Shown: positions 44,147 to 52,132 of the stretch, one piece after another
Layout: each line of letters starts with the position of its first letter
How positions within the stretch are numbered: position 1 is the stretch's first letter
From: Azoarcus sp031555955
GTDB lineage: Bacteria > Pseudomonadota > Gammaproteobacteria > Burkholderiales > Rhodocyclaceae
Length of the DNA: 64,000 bases
Direction: 5' to 3'
Assembly (NCBI GenBank): GCA_031555955.1
Contig: JAVBTY010000065.1
Coordinates: 1 to 64,000, forward strand
The notes under the pieces: model-generated
What the model saw: the letters and a program-made list of their open reading frames with translations, nothing else
Database searches by the model: none
What the model was told of the DNA's origin: nothing
Position numbers and translations under genes: made by a program

Positions 44147-45430
44147 TCAGATAAACCGGGTTGCCTTACTCAGTTCGTCGTGCGTCTGGGCATATTCAAG
44201 CGCACTGACAAATTTGTTCCATACAGCATCCGTCTCCACAATTTTAAGCAGGGCAACCCGCTGGTCGCGCGAGCTCCGGCTCAAAACCAGCACACTGAGC
44301 ATGCACCGGTCAGAAACACCCAGCTCGATCACGGCCTTTCCGGCCACACCTGTCGGAAGAGGCTGCTCCGTACGCACCCGCAACCCGCCCCTGGCGCATT
44401 CAATAACCTTGACCGGATAGCGTTCATGCACCCCCTCAGTTTCCATAAAGAAAGCCCCTGGGCACATGACGGAAAAACGGAGATGCCGCGGTGGCTGCAT
44501 CCCTGAGCGGGCAATATCTTCAGGAACTGGCGGCAAACAGGCCTTGAACGCAGGAAGGTCGTAAATCCGGTGCAGAAGAAGAAGCTCCTGGGGCTGGAGC
44601 TTTGAAAATTCCTGCGTGCGCTGATTGAAAAAATAGTCAATCAGCATTGGCGTCATAACAGGATTATTAGTGGTATGGAAGCGTTTTTCAGGGAAAACAA
44701 TGTTGGGTAATTCCATCCCCGTGAAATAGCCATGGAGATTTCTGTCTGATGGGTAATTACCGTAAATTTTTCTGAACATTATTTCGGCACGCACCAGATC
44801 AAGGTGTGCGCCAACGGCTGGGGCCCCGTTTACAAAATCATAATGTGCGACCGGAAGCTGCCCGATGCGTTTAAAACAGAGAATATTCTCATAGAACTCA
44901 ATGTGCCCCGGATTGACCGCGATGACGAGATGCCGCGTATCGAAATGCTTTATGGCATATTCGTACATGAATTTCATCAGCGGAAAAACGATCCTCCCGC
45001 TGGCGGAGCGGAAGCGTCTGTCCACCGCCAGCGCGGAAACCTCTGCAACCCGCCCCCCGGTCTGGCGTATTTCATCGATGGTGAATACCTTCTGCATCGG
45101 AAAGCCCAGCACGCTTTCCCTGATGAGCGATAGCGTTCCAATGACTTCCCCACGATAAGCCGCCAGCAGCGTTGATGTCGTGGGCAATGCATGGTAAAGC
45201 GTGACGCGCAGCCCGGAAGGATCCGGCACCATGAACCCGGCATCCACATAGGCATCGTGCAAAAGGCGGAAACAGGCCTCCAGCTCTTCGCGCGTTTCCG
45301 CAAGCTTGAAAACGTATTCATCCGGCAGTCTGGGGTCAAGCCGGACAGCCTTGCGGTAAAAACTCCGGCGAACCGGTTTCGGCAGCCGGGCCACCAGTTT
45401 GCGCAATCCTTTCTTTGCGTATTGCAGCAA
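44147..45430 (-). CDS. FeeM-type N-acyl amino acid synthase fused to a C-terminal PilZ domain
   Basis: A protein of about 427 residues. The N-terminal two-thirds is a GNAT-like acyltransferase related to FeeM and autoinducer synthases: FRLLHDAYVDAGFMVPD, TLSLIRESVLGFPMQKVF, GRVAEVSALAVDRRFR and HLVIAVNPGHIEFYENILCF. Such enzymes join acyl-ACP to amino acids. The C-terminal part (about 320-420) is a PilZ domain, with HERYPVKVIECARGGLRVRTE near the expected cyclic-di-GMP region; the canonical RxxxR is not fully clear. A TTG at 45430, one base after the stop of the upstream M48 gene and 7 bp after AGGGA, fits a coupled start; an ATG at 45577 would add 49 residues that do not look like part of the fold. 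Product and effector are unproven. Confidence 0.78.
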   Translation of the reverse strand: MLQYAKKGLRKLVARLPKPVRRSFYRKAVRLDPRLPDEYVFKLAETREELEACFRLLHDAYVDAGFMVPDPSGLRVTLYHALPTTSTLLAAYRGEVIGTLSLIRESVLGFPMQKVFTIDEIRQTGGRVAEVSALAVDRRFRSASGRIVFPLMKFMYEYAIKHFDTRHLVIAVNPGHIEFYENILCFKRIGQLPVAHYDFVNGAPAVGAHLDLVRAEIMFRKIYGNYPSDRNLHGYFTGMELPNIVFPEKRFHTTNNPVMTPMLIDYFFNQRTQEFSKLQPQELLLLHRIYDLPAFKACLPPVPEDIARSGMQPPRHLRFSVMCPGAFFMETEGVHERYPVKVIECARGGLRVRTEQPLPTGVAGKAVIELGVSDRCMLSVLVLSRSSRDQRVALLKIVETDAVWNKFVSALEYAQTHDELSKATRFI

Positions 45431-45431
45431 C

Positions 45432-46661
45432 CTATCTTCCCTGGGCAGGCGGAATTTCCCGTGCTTTTTTTCCGCCCGCCCGGGCAGAAAATTCGCGGGG
45501 TCCAGACCTGCCGCAAATATCGTCACGATGCAGCCGACGCCATGATCGCCGTACCTCACGCCACCAGGCGCGGTCAAACGTTCGGGCCAGGGCAGGCAGC
45601 AAAGGGGCCCAATAATGGCTGGCTGCGGACAGATGATTTTTTTCCGCCATCTGCAGCGGCACCCTTAAAGCGTGCAGGCGCTCACCCAGGGGCGGATGCA
45701 GTCCTCCCGCACCGCCAGACCGGGCCCACGGATGCTGCATTATTTTCCCCGCTGAAGGCCGTATGAATCCGGCTGCCACGCCAATACCCATTTCACGGTA
45801 AGGACGCATCAGCGGGCGCGGATGCAATGCACTTTGCGCCATGATCCTGGGCCAATAATCCTCGGCAAGAAAACGCTCTTTCAGCGTGACCTCAACCAGT
45901 GTCTGGCCAAAAACATCCGCACCGACCAGTTCCGCCGCCATTGCATCAGCCTCAAACTCTTCCAGATGGGTCAAACGCACCATGTCGCGGTAAAACCACG
46001 CAAAAACAGCATCCAGAAAATCCGCTGCAAACGGAAAGACTCCGCAGGTGCGCTCCAGCACGCGCAACCACCAGGCGCGGCAATACGCCAGCCATGCGTC
46101 CGCGCCACGCCGCTGCAGCGCAATATGAGAAAACTCGTGTGCAAGCACCGCGACCAGCTGTTTCCGGGACAGACTATGGGCAAGCGGTAGCCCGACCACA
46201 AGATGGGTTTCCAGCGGCCCAAAAAATCCCCAGCGCATCCGCTGCGTCACGGCTGCATTCATACTGCCGCTGATCCAGACGCCTGCAATGGAAGAAACGC
46301 CGAAACGGCGCTTCATTTTTGCAATCAGCTGATAAAAGGACCCCGCGCCACGGCGAGGCAGCAAAACGCCGTCAATCCGCGGGAGAGGGACAAAAAGCAG
46401 GTACGAGAGCAGGGCGCAGACGGCACCGGCCAGAGCGGCAGCGGCGACCCAGCCCGCAGCCCGATAAACGGCCCCTGCCGTGAGCGCCAGCCAGCCAAAC
46501 CACAGCCCGGCCAGATTCAGGGCGAGCAATATCATCGCCACAAGCACCAGCGACCCCAGACCTGCGATGGCCATCCTCCCCAGACGCCTTGCCAGCAACT
46601 GCCGGGCTCCGGATACGCCGGAACAATAAGACAAAGCCATGCGCCCCGTCCAAGCTCCCAA
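45432..46661 (-). CDS. membrane-bound M48-family zinc metalloprotease
   Basis: A 409-residue protein with two hydrophobic segments (about 33-56 and 70-93) followed by an M48 peptidase domain. The zinc motif HEFSH is at residues 175-179 and a third ligand is likely Glu235 in EEFEAD. The arrangement resembles HtpX-like and GlmX-like inner-membrane proteases. The C-terminal 60 residues are basic and Trp-rich. It is followed without a gap by the acyltransferase-PilZ gene, so the two form one unit. Several start codons are possible; the ATG at 46661 is the longest, with others inside the first 30 residues (for example at 46640). Confidence 0.8.
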   Translation of the reverse strand: MGAWTGRMALSYCSGVSGARQLLARRLGRMAIAGLGSLVLVAMILLALNLAGLWFGWLALTAGAVYRAAGWVAAAALAGAVCALLSYLLFVPLPRIDGVLLPRRGAGSFYQLIAKMKRRFGVSSIAGVWISGSMNAAVTQRMRWGFFGPLETHLVVGLPLAHSLSRKQLVAVLAHEFSHIALQRRGADAWLAYCRAWWLRVLERTCGVFPFAADFLDAVFAWFYRDMVRLTHLEEFEADAMAAELVGADVFGQTLVEVTLKERFLAEDYWPRIMAQSALHPRPLMRPYREMGIGVAAGFIRPSAGKIMQHPWARSGGAGGLHPPLGERLHALRVPLQMAEKNHLSAASHYWAPLLPALARTFDRAWWREVRRSWRRLHRDDICGRSGPREFSARAGGKKAREIPPAQGR

Positions 46662-46884
46662 AAAACGAGCGCCGAATATACCGCCGAATGGCCCGCGCCG
46701 CCATTATTCCGCGGCGGCCTTCTCCCGGCGCGTTTTTCATGCTGAAAATGCTCGCCATTACAGCGTATAGCAACTAGAATGACGGGTCTTGCGGCAAAAC
46801 CGACCAGCCGCACACTCCTCACACCTTCTACGCCTGACTGGCTCTTCCTGTTGTAGAACCGGAATGCCGCAAGGCATCCAGCTT

Positions 46885-48267
46885 ATGACAGACCAGACAG
46901 CCTTCATCAGCCTCGGGCTGATTGAACCGCTATTGCGGGCAATCGCCGATACCGGCTATACAACACCAACCCCGATCCAGACAAAAGCCATTCCCCTTGT
47001 GCTTGCAGGCAACGACCTGCTCGCGGCGGCCCAGACGGGTACGGGAAAAACCGCAGGCTTTACCCTCCCCATCCTGCAGCAGCTCACCATCCGCAAAATG
47101 CACCCGCAGCGGGGACGCCCGAGATGCCTCATCCTGACACCCACGCGCGAACTTGCCGCACAGGTGGAGGAATCCGTGCGGGTATACGGCAAGCACCTGC
47201 CACTGACATCGGCCGTCATATTTGGCGGCGTGGGCATTAACCCACAGATCAGTGCGTTAAAAAAACACATTGACATTGTCGTCGCAACCCCCGGCCGCCT
47301 GCTCGACCACGCAGGCCAGAAAACCATCGATCTGTCCGGAACGGAAATCCTCGTTCTCGATGAAGCCGACCGCATGCTTGACATGGGCTTTATCCGCGAC
47401 ATAAAGAAAATCATCAGCCTACTGCCCAAGCAGCGCCAGAATCTGCTTTTTTCCGCCACTTTTTCAGATGAGATACGGGATCTGGCCAACGGCCTGCTAC
47501 ATAATCCGGGCTATGTCGAGGCAGCCCCACGCAACACCACTACCGAAAATATTGAGCAATCTGTTTATCTGATCGCACAGAAACAGAAGCGTGAACTTCT
47601 TGCCTGGCTGATAAAAGAAAAAAACTGGCAGCAGGCTCTGGTATTTACCCGCACCAAACACGGGGCTAACAAGCTTGCCGAATATCTGGCGCGGCACGAC
47701 ATCCCCGCCGCCGCGATCCATGGCAACAAAAGCCAGACCGCGCGCACGCGCGCACTCGCCCAGTTCAAGGACGGCGCCCTGCCGGTTCTGGTCGCCACCG
47801 ACATTGCCGCCCGCGGGCTCGACATCGACCAGCTGCCGCAGGTTGTCAACTTTGAACTTCCTAACGTCCCGGAAGATTACGTTCACCGCATCGGGCGGAC
47901 CGGACGCGCTGGCGCCAGCGGGAACGCCATTTCGTTTGTTGATGACGAAGAACTGAAATCGCTTGCCGCGATTGAACGGCTGATTCGCCGCCGCATCAGC
48001 CGCGCGCCCATTGAAGGCTTCACGCCCGCAGCCCATTCCGGCGAACCGGACGACAGCAGCATCAGCAGACATCAGCCCCCCCGGAACCGTAGCGGGCAGA
48101 ACCGGCAGCGGCCCCCTTCCCCCACAGCCCAGCGCACCCGGACAGCAACACCAGGAACCGCCAGCAGCACATCCCGGCACACAGCAAAAAAACCGGCTGG
48201 CCCCGCGCATCATTCGCAGCCTGTCACGACACGCACCTCAAACCCGCGAAGCAAAAAATCATATTAG
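46885..48267 (+). CDS. rhlE: DEAD-box ATP-dependent RNA helicase, RhlE-like
   Basis: A 460-residue RNA helicase. The Q motif region (FISLGLIEPLLRAIADTGY, TPTPIQTKAIP), AQTGTGKT, PTRELAAQ, VLDEADRMLDMGF, SAT, and the C-terminal TDIAARGLDIDQL and HRIGRTGRAG motifs are all present. The last 80 residues are a disordered Ser/Pro/Arg tail typical of RhlE. Start at ATG 46885; the frame is open further upstream but only weakly protein-like. It lies upstream of the nor cluster but on its own, with a 184-bp gap that contains the norC promoter. Confidence 0.93.
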   Translation: MTDQTAFISLGLIEPLLRAIADTGYTTPTPIQTKAIPLVLAGNDLLAAAQTGTGKTAGFTLPILQQLTIRKMHPQRGRPRCLILTPTRELAAQVEESVRVYGKHLPLTSAVIFGGVGINPQISALKKHIDIVVATPGRLLDHAGQKTIDLSGTEILVLDEADRMLDMGFIRDIKKIISLLPKQRQNLLFSATFSDEIRDLANGLLHNPGYVEAAPRNTTTENIEQSVYLIAQKQKRELLAWLIKEKNWQQALVFTRTKHGANKLAEYLARHDIPAAAIHGNKSQTARTRALAQFKDGALPVLVATDIAARGLDIDQLPQVVNFELPNVPEDYVHRIGRTGRAGASGNAISFVDDEELKSLAAIERLIRRRISRAPIEGFTPAAHSGEPDDSSISRHQPPRNRSGQNRQRPPSPTAQRTRTATPGTASSTSRHTAKKPAGPAHHSQPVTTRTSNPRSKKSY

Positions 48268-48345
48268 AACAAAGACAAATAAAACCCGGCACTCGATGAA
48301 AACCACTCGCAAAAACATCCATCCGCACCAGCGGCCCGACAATTC

Positions 48346-48359
48346 TTGATACAGATCAT
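48346..48359 (+). promoter_or_regulatory. FNR/DNR-type binding site upstream of norC
   Basis: TTGATACAGATCAT matches the FNR/DNR consensus TTGAT-N4-ATCAA at nine of ten fixed positions. A site centred at 48352.5 would place a class II start near 48394, with a -10-like CAGAAT at 48382-48387. The DNR-like regulator encoded at the end of the same cluster (55066-55824) is the likely activator. Confidence 0.75.
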
Positions 48360-48451
48360 GGAGGTCTCTCCAGCGTAAAACCAGAATCTTTTTATCTTCG
48401 GTTCCGACCCGCCCGCCCGAAGACGGGAGAATGCACAATGAGGATCGTTCC

Positions 48452-48877
48452 ATGAGCGGCACATTTACCAAGGCGATGGCGCGCAACATTTTTTATGGCG
48501 GGACAGTGTTTTTCTTCCTGCTGTTTGTTGCGCTAACCTTCAACACCACCCGCGAACTGCCAAAACGCGACAACAGAGCCAATCTGACGCCAGCGGCCAT
48601 TGCGGGCAAGAAACTGTGGGAAACACGCAACTGCATCGGCTGTCACACCCTGCTTGGCGAAGGGGCTTACTTTGCTCCCGAGCTCGGCAACGTTTACCAG
48701 CGCCGCGGTCCCGAGTTCATCAAGGCCTGGATCCAGGCCCAGCCGACCGGAACACCTGGCCGCCGACAAATGCCGCAGTTCCATCTCAGCGACAAGGAAC
48801 TGGATGATCTCGTTGAGTTTTTCAAATACATCTCCGAGATCGACACCGCCAAGTGGCCGCCGAATATCGAAGGCTGA
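48452..48877 (+). CDS. norC: nitric oxide reductase subunit C (cytochrome c)
   Basis: A 141-residue membrane-anchored c-type cytochrome that feeds electrons to NorB. One N-terminal membrane helix (about 15-31) is followed by a haem c site CIGCH (Cys61, Cys64, His65). The TLLGEGAYFAPELGNVYQRRG segment after the haem site is diagnostic of NorC. The ATG at 48452 follows AGGA at good distance; an alternative ATG at 48431 would add seven residues. norB follows after 36 bp. Confidence 0.96.
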   Translation: MSGTFTKAMARNIFYGGTVFFFLLFVALTFNTTRELPKRDNRANLTPAAIAGKKLWETRNCIGCHTLLGEGAYFAPELGNVYQRRGPEFIKAWIQAQPTGTPGRRQMPQFHLSDKELDDLVEFFKYISEIDTAKWPPNIEG

Positions 48878-48913
48878 ACCTGTTATCCCGAGTAACCCCC
48901 AGGGGACCAAGTC

Positions 48914-50290
48914 ATGCAATATAAATCTCAAGCGGTCGCCAAGCCCTATTTCATTGCAGCAATAGGGTTATTTGTCGGCCAAATCCTGTTCGGCCTCATC
49001 ATGGGCCTGCAGTACATCATCGGCGATTTCCTGTTTCCGGCCCTGCCGTTCAACATCGCCCGGATGGTTCACACCAACCTGCTTATCGTCTGGCTGCTGT
49101 TCGGCTTCATGGGCGCCGCCTACTACATGATTCCGGAAGAGTCGGAGACCGAGCTGTTCAGCCCCAAACTGGCGCTGGCGCTGTTCTGGGTGTTCCTTGT
49201 CGCCGGCGCGCTGACCATCGTCGGCTACCTGTTCGTCCCCTACGCCAAGCTTGCGGAGATGACCGGTAACGACCTGCTCGCCACCATGGGGCGTGAGTTT
49301 CTTGAGCAGCCGCTGCTGACCAAGATCGGCATCGTGGTCGTCGCCCTGTCGTTCCTCTTCAACATCACCATGACGGTTCTGAAGGGACGCAAAACGGCGA
49401 TCAGCACGGTGCTGCTGCTTGGTCTGTGGGGCCTTGCCGTATTCTTCCTGTTCTCGTTCTACAACCCGCACAACCTCGTTCTGGACAAGTACTTCTGGTG
49501 GTGGGTTGTTCACCTGTGGGTTGAAGGGGTGTGGGAACTGATCCTTGGCGCACTGCTTGCCTTCGTGCTGATCAAGGTCACCGGCGTCGACCGCGAAGTC
49601 ATCGAAAAGTGGCTGTACGTCATCATCACGCTGACTCTCGTCACCGGCATCATCGGCACCGGCCACCACTACTACTGGATCGGCACGCCGGAATACTGGC
49701 AGTGGTGGGGTTCCGTCTTCTCCGCGCTGGAACCGATTCCGTTCTTCGCAATGACCGTGTTCGCCTTCACCATGGTTAACCGCCGCCGCCGCGAACATCC
49801 GAACCGCGCCGCCACCCTGTGGGCGCTCGGCACCGGCGTAATGGCCTTCCTCGGCGCCGGTCTGTGGGGCTTCCTGCACACACTGGCTCCGGTGAACTTC
49901 TACACCCACGGCAGCCAGATCACGGCGGCTCACGGGCACATGGCTTTCTACGGCGCCTATGTAATGGTCGTGCTGTGCATCATCAGCTACGCCATGCCGA
50001 TCCTGCGTGGCCGCGCGGCCAACTCGAACAGGTCCCAGGTGCTGGAAATGTGGTCTTTCTGGCTGATGACGATCGCCATGGTCTTCATTACCCTGTTCCT
50101 TACCGCTGCAGGCATCCTGCAGGTATGGCTGCAGCGTGTTTCTGATACGCCGATGTCGTTCATGGCGACGCAGGACCAGATCATGCTGTTCTACTGGATG
50201 CGTGAGTGGTCCGGCGTGGTCTTCCTGGTCGGCCTTGTGACCTATGTCGCGAGTTTCTTCGTCGGCGGAGAACAGAAAACTGCTGCGTAG
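48914..50290 (+). CDS. norB: nitric oxide reductase subunit B
   Basis: A 458-residue twelve-helix haem-copper-type subunit that reduces two NO to N2O. All metal ligands can be placed by comparison with Pseudomonas NorB: His53 and His342 for haem b, His340 for haem b3, and His200, His251, His252 plus Glu204 for the FeB site (HLWVEG and GHHYYW). Length and sequence are those of the cytochrome c-dependent cNOR, not quinol-dependent qNOR. A terminator follows 31 bp after the stop. Confidence 0.98.
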   Translation: MQYKSQAVAKPYFIAAIGLFVGQILFGLIMGLQYIIGDFLFPALPFNIARMVHTNLLIVWLLFGFMGAAYYMIPEESETELFSPKLALALFWVFLVAGALTIVGYLFVPYAKLAEMTGNDLLATMGREFLEQPLLTKIGIVVVALSFLFNITMTVLKGRKTAISTVLLLGLWGLAVFFLFSFYNPHNLVLDKYFWWWVVHLWVEGVWELILGALLAFVLIKVTGVDREVIEKWLYVIITLTLVTGIIGTGHHYYWIGTPEYWQWWGSVFSALEPIPFFAMTVFAFTMVNRRRREHPNRAATLWALGTGVMAFLGAGLWGFLHTLAPVNFYTHGSQITAAHGHMAFYGAYVMVVLCIISYAMPILRGRAANSNRSQVLEMWSFWLMTIAMVFITLFLTAAGILQVWLQRVSDTPMSFMATQDQIMLFYWMREWSGVVFLVGLVTYVASFFVGGEQKTAA

Positions 50291-50321
50291 ATTCTGCTGT
50301 AACTCCCTGACTTAAGGGAAC

Positions 50322-50355
50322 AAGGGGGCGGCGCGAGCAGCCCCCTTTTCTTTTT
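50322..50355 (+). terminator. intrinsic terminator after norB
   Basis: Inverted repeat AAGGGGGC (50322-50329) and GCCCCCTT (50340-50347), loop of 10 bases, then TTCTTTTT. It lies between norB and the accessory genes, so part of the message probably ends here and the downstream genes rely on read-through or another promoter. Confidence 0.85.
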
Positions 50356-50428
50356 ACTGAAGATCTCCCGTATTGCTTCTTATCCATAATCAAGGCCATC
50401 ACCCATCCATCTTCCTAGACTCGGTCGC

Positions 50429-51031
50429 ATGTCTGCCGCAGCTCCCGCCTCCTCCAGCACATTGGCTAATCCCGGCACGCCCCGCCTGGCGGGCGATCTC
50501 GCTCTCTGGATTTTCATCCTCGCCGAGCTGCTCGCCTTCGGAGTCTTCTTCGCCGCCTACGCATTTACCCGGGCCAACCATATCGAACTGTTCGCGCAGG
50601 AACAGCAGGCGCTCGACCGTATCGCCGGCGCCATCAACACCGTGCTGCTGCTCACATCAAGCTATTTTGTCGTGCGCGCCGTACAGGCCGCGGAGCGCTC
50701 TGCTTCCACCGCATGCGCGCGCTGGCTCGTGGCGGCCATCGCCTGCGGCGGAGGATTCGTCGCCGTCAAACTGCATGAATACGGCGCGGCTTTCGACCAT
50801 GGCGTCAGCCTGTCCAGCAGCCCCTTCCACATGTTTTATCTGTCCCTGACCTTTTTCCATTTCATGCACGTTCTGCTTGGCATGGTGATCCTCTCCGCGC
50901 TCTGGCTGGGCGCACGCGCGGGGCGTTACCGGCCGGGCGAGATGAACGGGCTGGAAAGCGGCGCGGCCTACTGGCACATGGTTGACCTTGTCTGGCTGGT
51001 GCTTTTTCCGCTGGTTTACGTAATCCATTAA
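50429..51031 (+). CDS. norE: NorE, cytochrome c oxidase subunit III-like protein
   Basis: A 200-residue membrane protein with five hydrophobic segments, homologous to oxidase subunit III (GDLALWIFILAELLAFGVFFAAY, FYLSLTFFHFMHVLLGM, YWHMVDLVWLVLFPLVYV). NorE is an accessory of some cNOR clusters that improves activity but is not part of the catalytic core. It begins 74 bp after the norB terminator and is followed by the NorF-like gene after 9 bp. No strong ribosome-binding site precedes the ATG. Confidence 0.88.
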   Translation: MSAAAPASSSTLANPGTPRLAGDLALWIFILAELLAFGVFFAAYAFTRANHIELFAQEQQALDRIAGAINTVLLLTSSYFVVRAVQAAERSASTACARWLVAAIACGGGFVAVKLHEYGAAFDHGVSLSSSPFHMFYLSLTFFHFMHVLLGMVILSALWLGARAGRYRPGEMNGLESGAAYWHMVDLVWLVLFPLVYVIH

Positions 51032-51040
51032 CAGATACTG

Positions 51041-51325
51041 ATGTCTGACCCCCACACCCACGGAACCCCCGCACGCGCAACCCTGCTCTGGCTGCTGCTT
51101 GTCGCCGCGACCCTGCTGACATGGTCGATTGGTGAAAAAAACGCGGCGGGTATGGGTATCCTCGCTTTGCTGGCGCTGATATCGCTGGCCAAAGGCTGCG
51201 TGATCATTCTCGACTTTATGGCCCTGCGCCATGCTCCGTTGCTATGGCGCATTATTGTGGTGGGGTGGATGGTGCTGGTATGGCTGCTGATTGGAGCCGC
51301 TCACTGGAGCGGGCTGCCCCGATGA
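51041..51325 (+). CDS. norF: NorF-like, cytochrome c oxidase subunit IV-type protein
   Basis: A 94-residue protein with three hydrophobic segments (about 12-29, 36-58 and 68-88), of the prokaryotic oxidase subunit IV/NorF type (LLLVAATLLTWSIGE, RIIVVGWMVLVWLLIG). It lies 9 bp after norE and overlaps norQ by 4 bp (ATGA at 51322). NorE and NorF are usually found together. Short and hydrophobic, so the family call rests partly on position. Confidence 0.75.
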   Translation: MSDPHTHGTPARATLLWLLLVAATLLTWSIGEKNAAGMGILALLALISLAKGCVIILDFMALRHAPLLWRIIVVGWMVLVWLLIGAAHWSGLPR

Positions 51326-52116
51326 AAACCGAAACTCCTGATCTCCCCTTTTATGAACCCGCGGGCGATGAAATCGCAGTTTTCGGGCACGCCTGGAAAA
51401 ACCGGCTGCCGCTTCTGATCAAGGGTCCGACCGGCTGCGGCAAGACACGTTTCATCACCCACATGGCGGCCCGTCTGGGCCTGCCGCTATACACCGTCGC
51501 CTGTCATGACGACCTGACCGCCGCCGATCTTGTGGGCCGCCATCTGCTCGGAGATGGACATACCACGTGGTGCGACGGACCGCTGACCCGAGCCGTGCGC
51601 GAAGGCGGCATCTGCTATCTGGACGAGATCATCGAAGCACGCAAGGACACCACGGTCGTCCTGCACCCCCTTGCCGACGACCGCCGTCTGCTGCCCATCG
51701 AGCGCACCGGCGAGCTGCTGCAGGCGCCTCCAAACTTCATGCTCGTGGTGTCGTACAACCCCGGCTACCAGAATCTGCTCAAAGGCATGAAGCCTTCCAC
51801 CCGGCAGCGTTTCGTCAGCCTCCGTTTCGATTTCCCCTCCCCCGTGCGCGAAACGGCCATTCTCACCGGCGAATCCGGCTGCGATCCTGATCTCGCCCGG
51901 CGTCTGGTGTCGATCGCCAGCAGCCTGCGCGCGCTCAAGGAACACGATCTGGAAGAAGCCGCCAGCACGCGCCTGCTGGTATACGCCGCCCTGCTGATCA
52001 AGGATGGCATGGACCCGGTCGCGGCCTGCCGTGCGGCCATCGTCGAAAGCCTGACCGACGACGCGGAGGTTTCCGAAGCCCTGATGGAAGTCGTGGCCGC
52101 CACATTCGGCCGCTGA
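51322..52116 (+). CDS. norQ: NorQ, MoxR/CbbQ-type AAA+ ATPase
   Basis: A 264-residue AAA+ chaperone of the CbbQ/NirQ/NorQ group. The P-loop is KGPTGCGKTRF (residues about 35-45), the Walker B is in GGICYLDEIIEARKDT, and NPGYQNLLKGMKPSTRQRFVSL is the group signature. NorQ works with NorD to insert the FeB iron of NorB. The ATG at 51322 overlaps the NorF stop; an upstream extension of the frame is not coding. A polyferredoxin gene follows after 16 bp. Confidence 0.95.
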   Translation: MKTETPDLPFYEPAGDEIAVFGHAWKNRLPLLIKGPTGCGKTRFITHMAARLGLPLYTVACHDDLTAADLVGRHLLGDGHTTWCDGPLTRAVREGGICYLDEIIEARKDTTVVLHPLADDRRLLPIERTGELLQAPPNFMLVVSYNPGYQNLLKGMKPSTRQRFVSLRFDFPSPVRETAILTGESGCDPDLARRLVSIASSLRALKEHDLEEAASTRLLVYAALLIKDGMDPVAACRAAIVESLTDDAEVSEALMEVVAATFGR

Positions 52117-52132
52117 TTCCAGGCACGCCGCC

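Noticed and set aside
50380..50393. FNR-like half-site ahead of norE (TTATCCATAATCAA)
   Set aside because: Right half is perfect but the left half matches only two of five bases, so not counted as a regulatory site.
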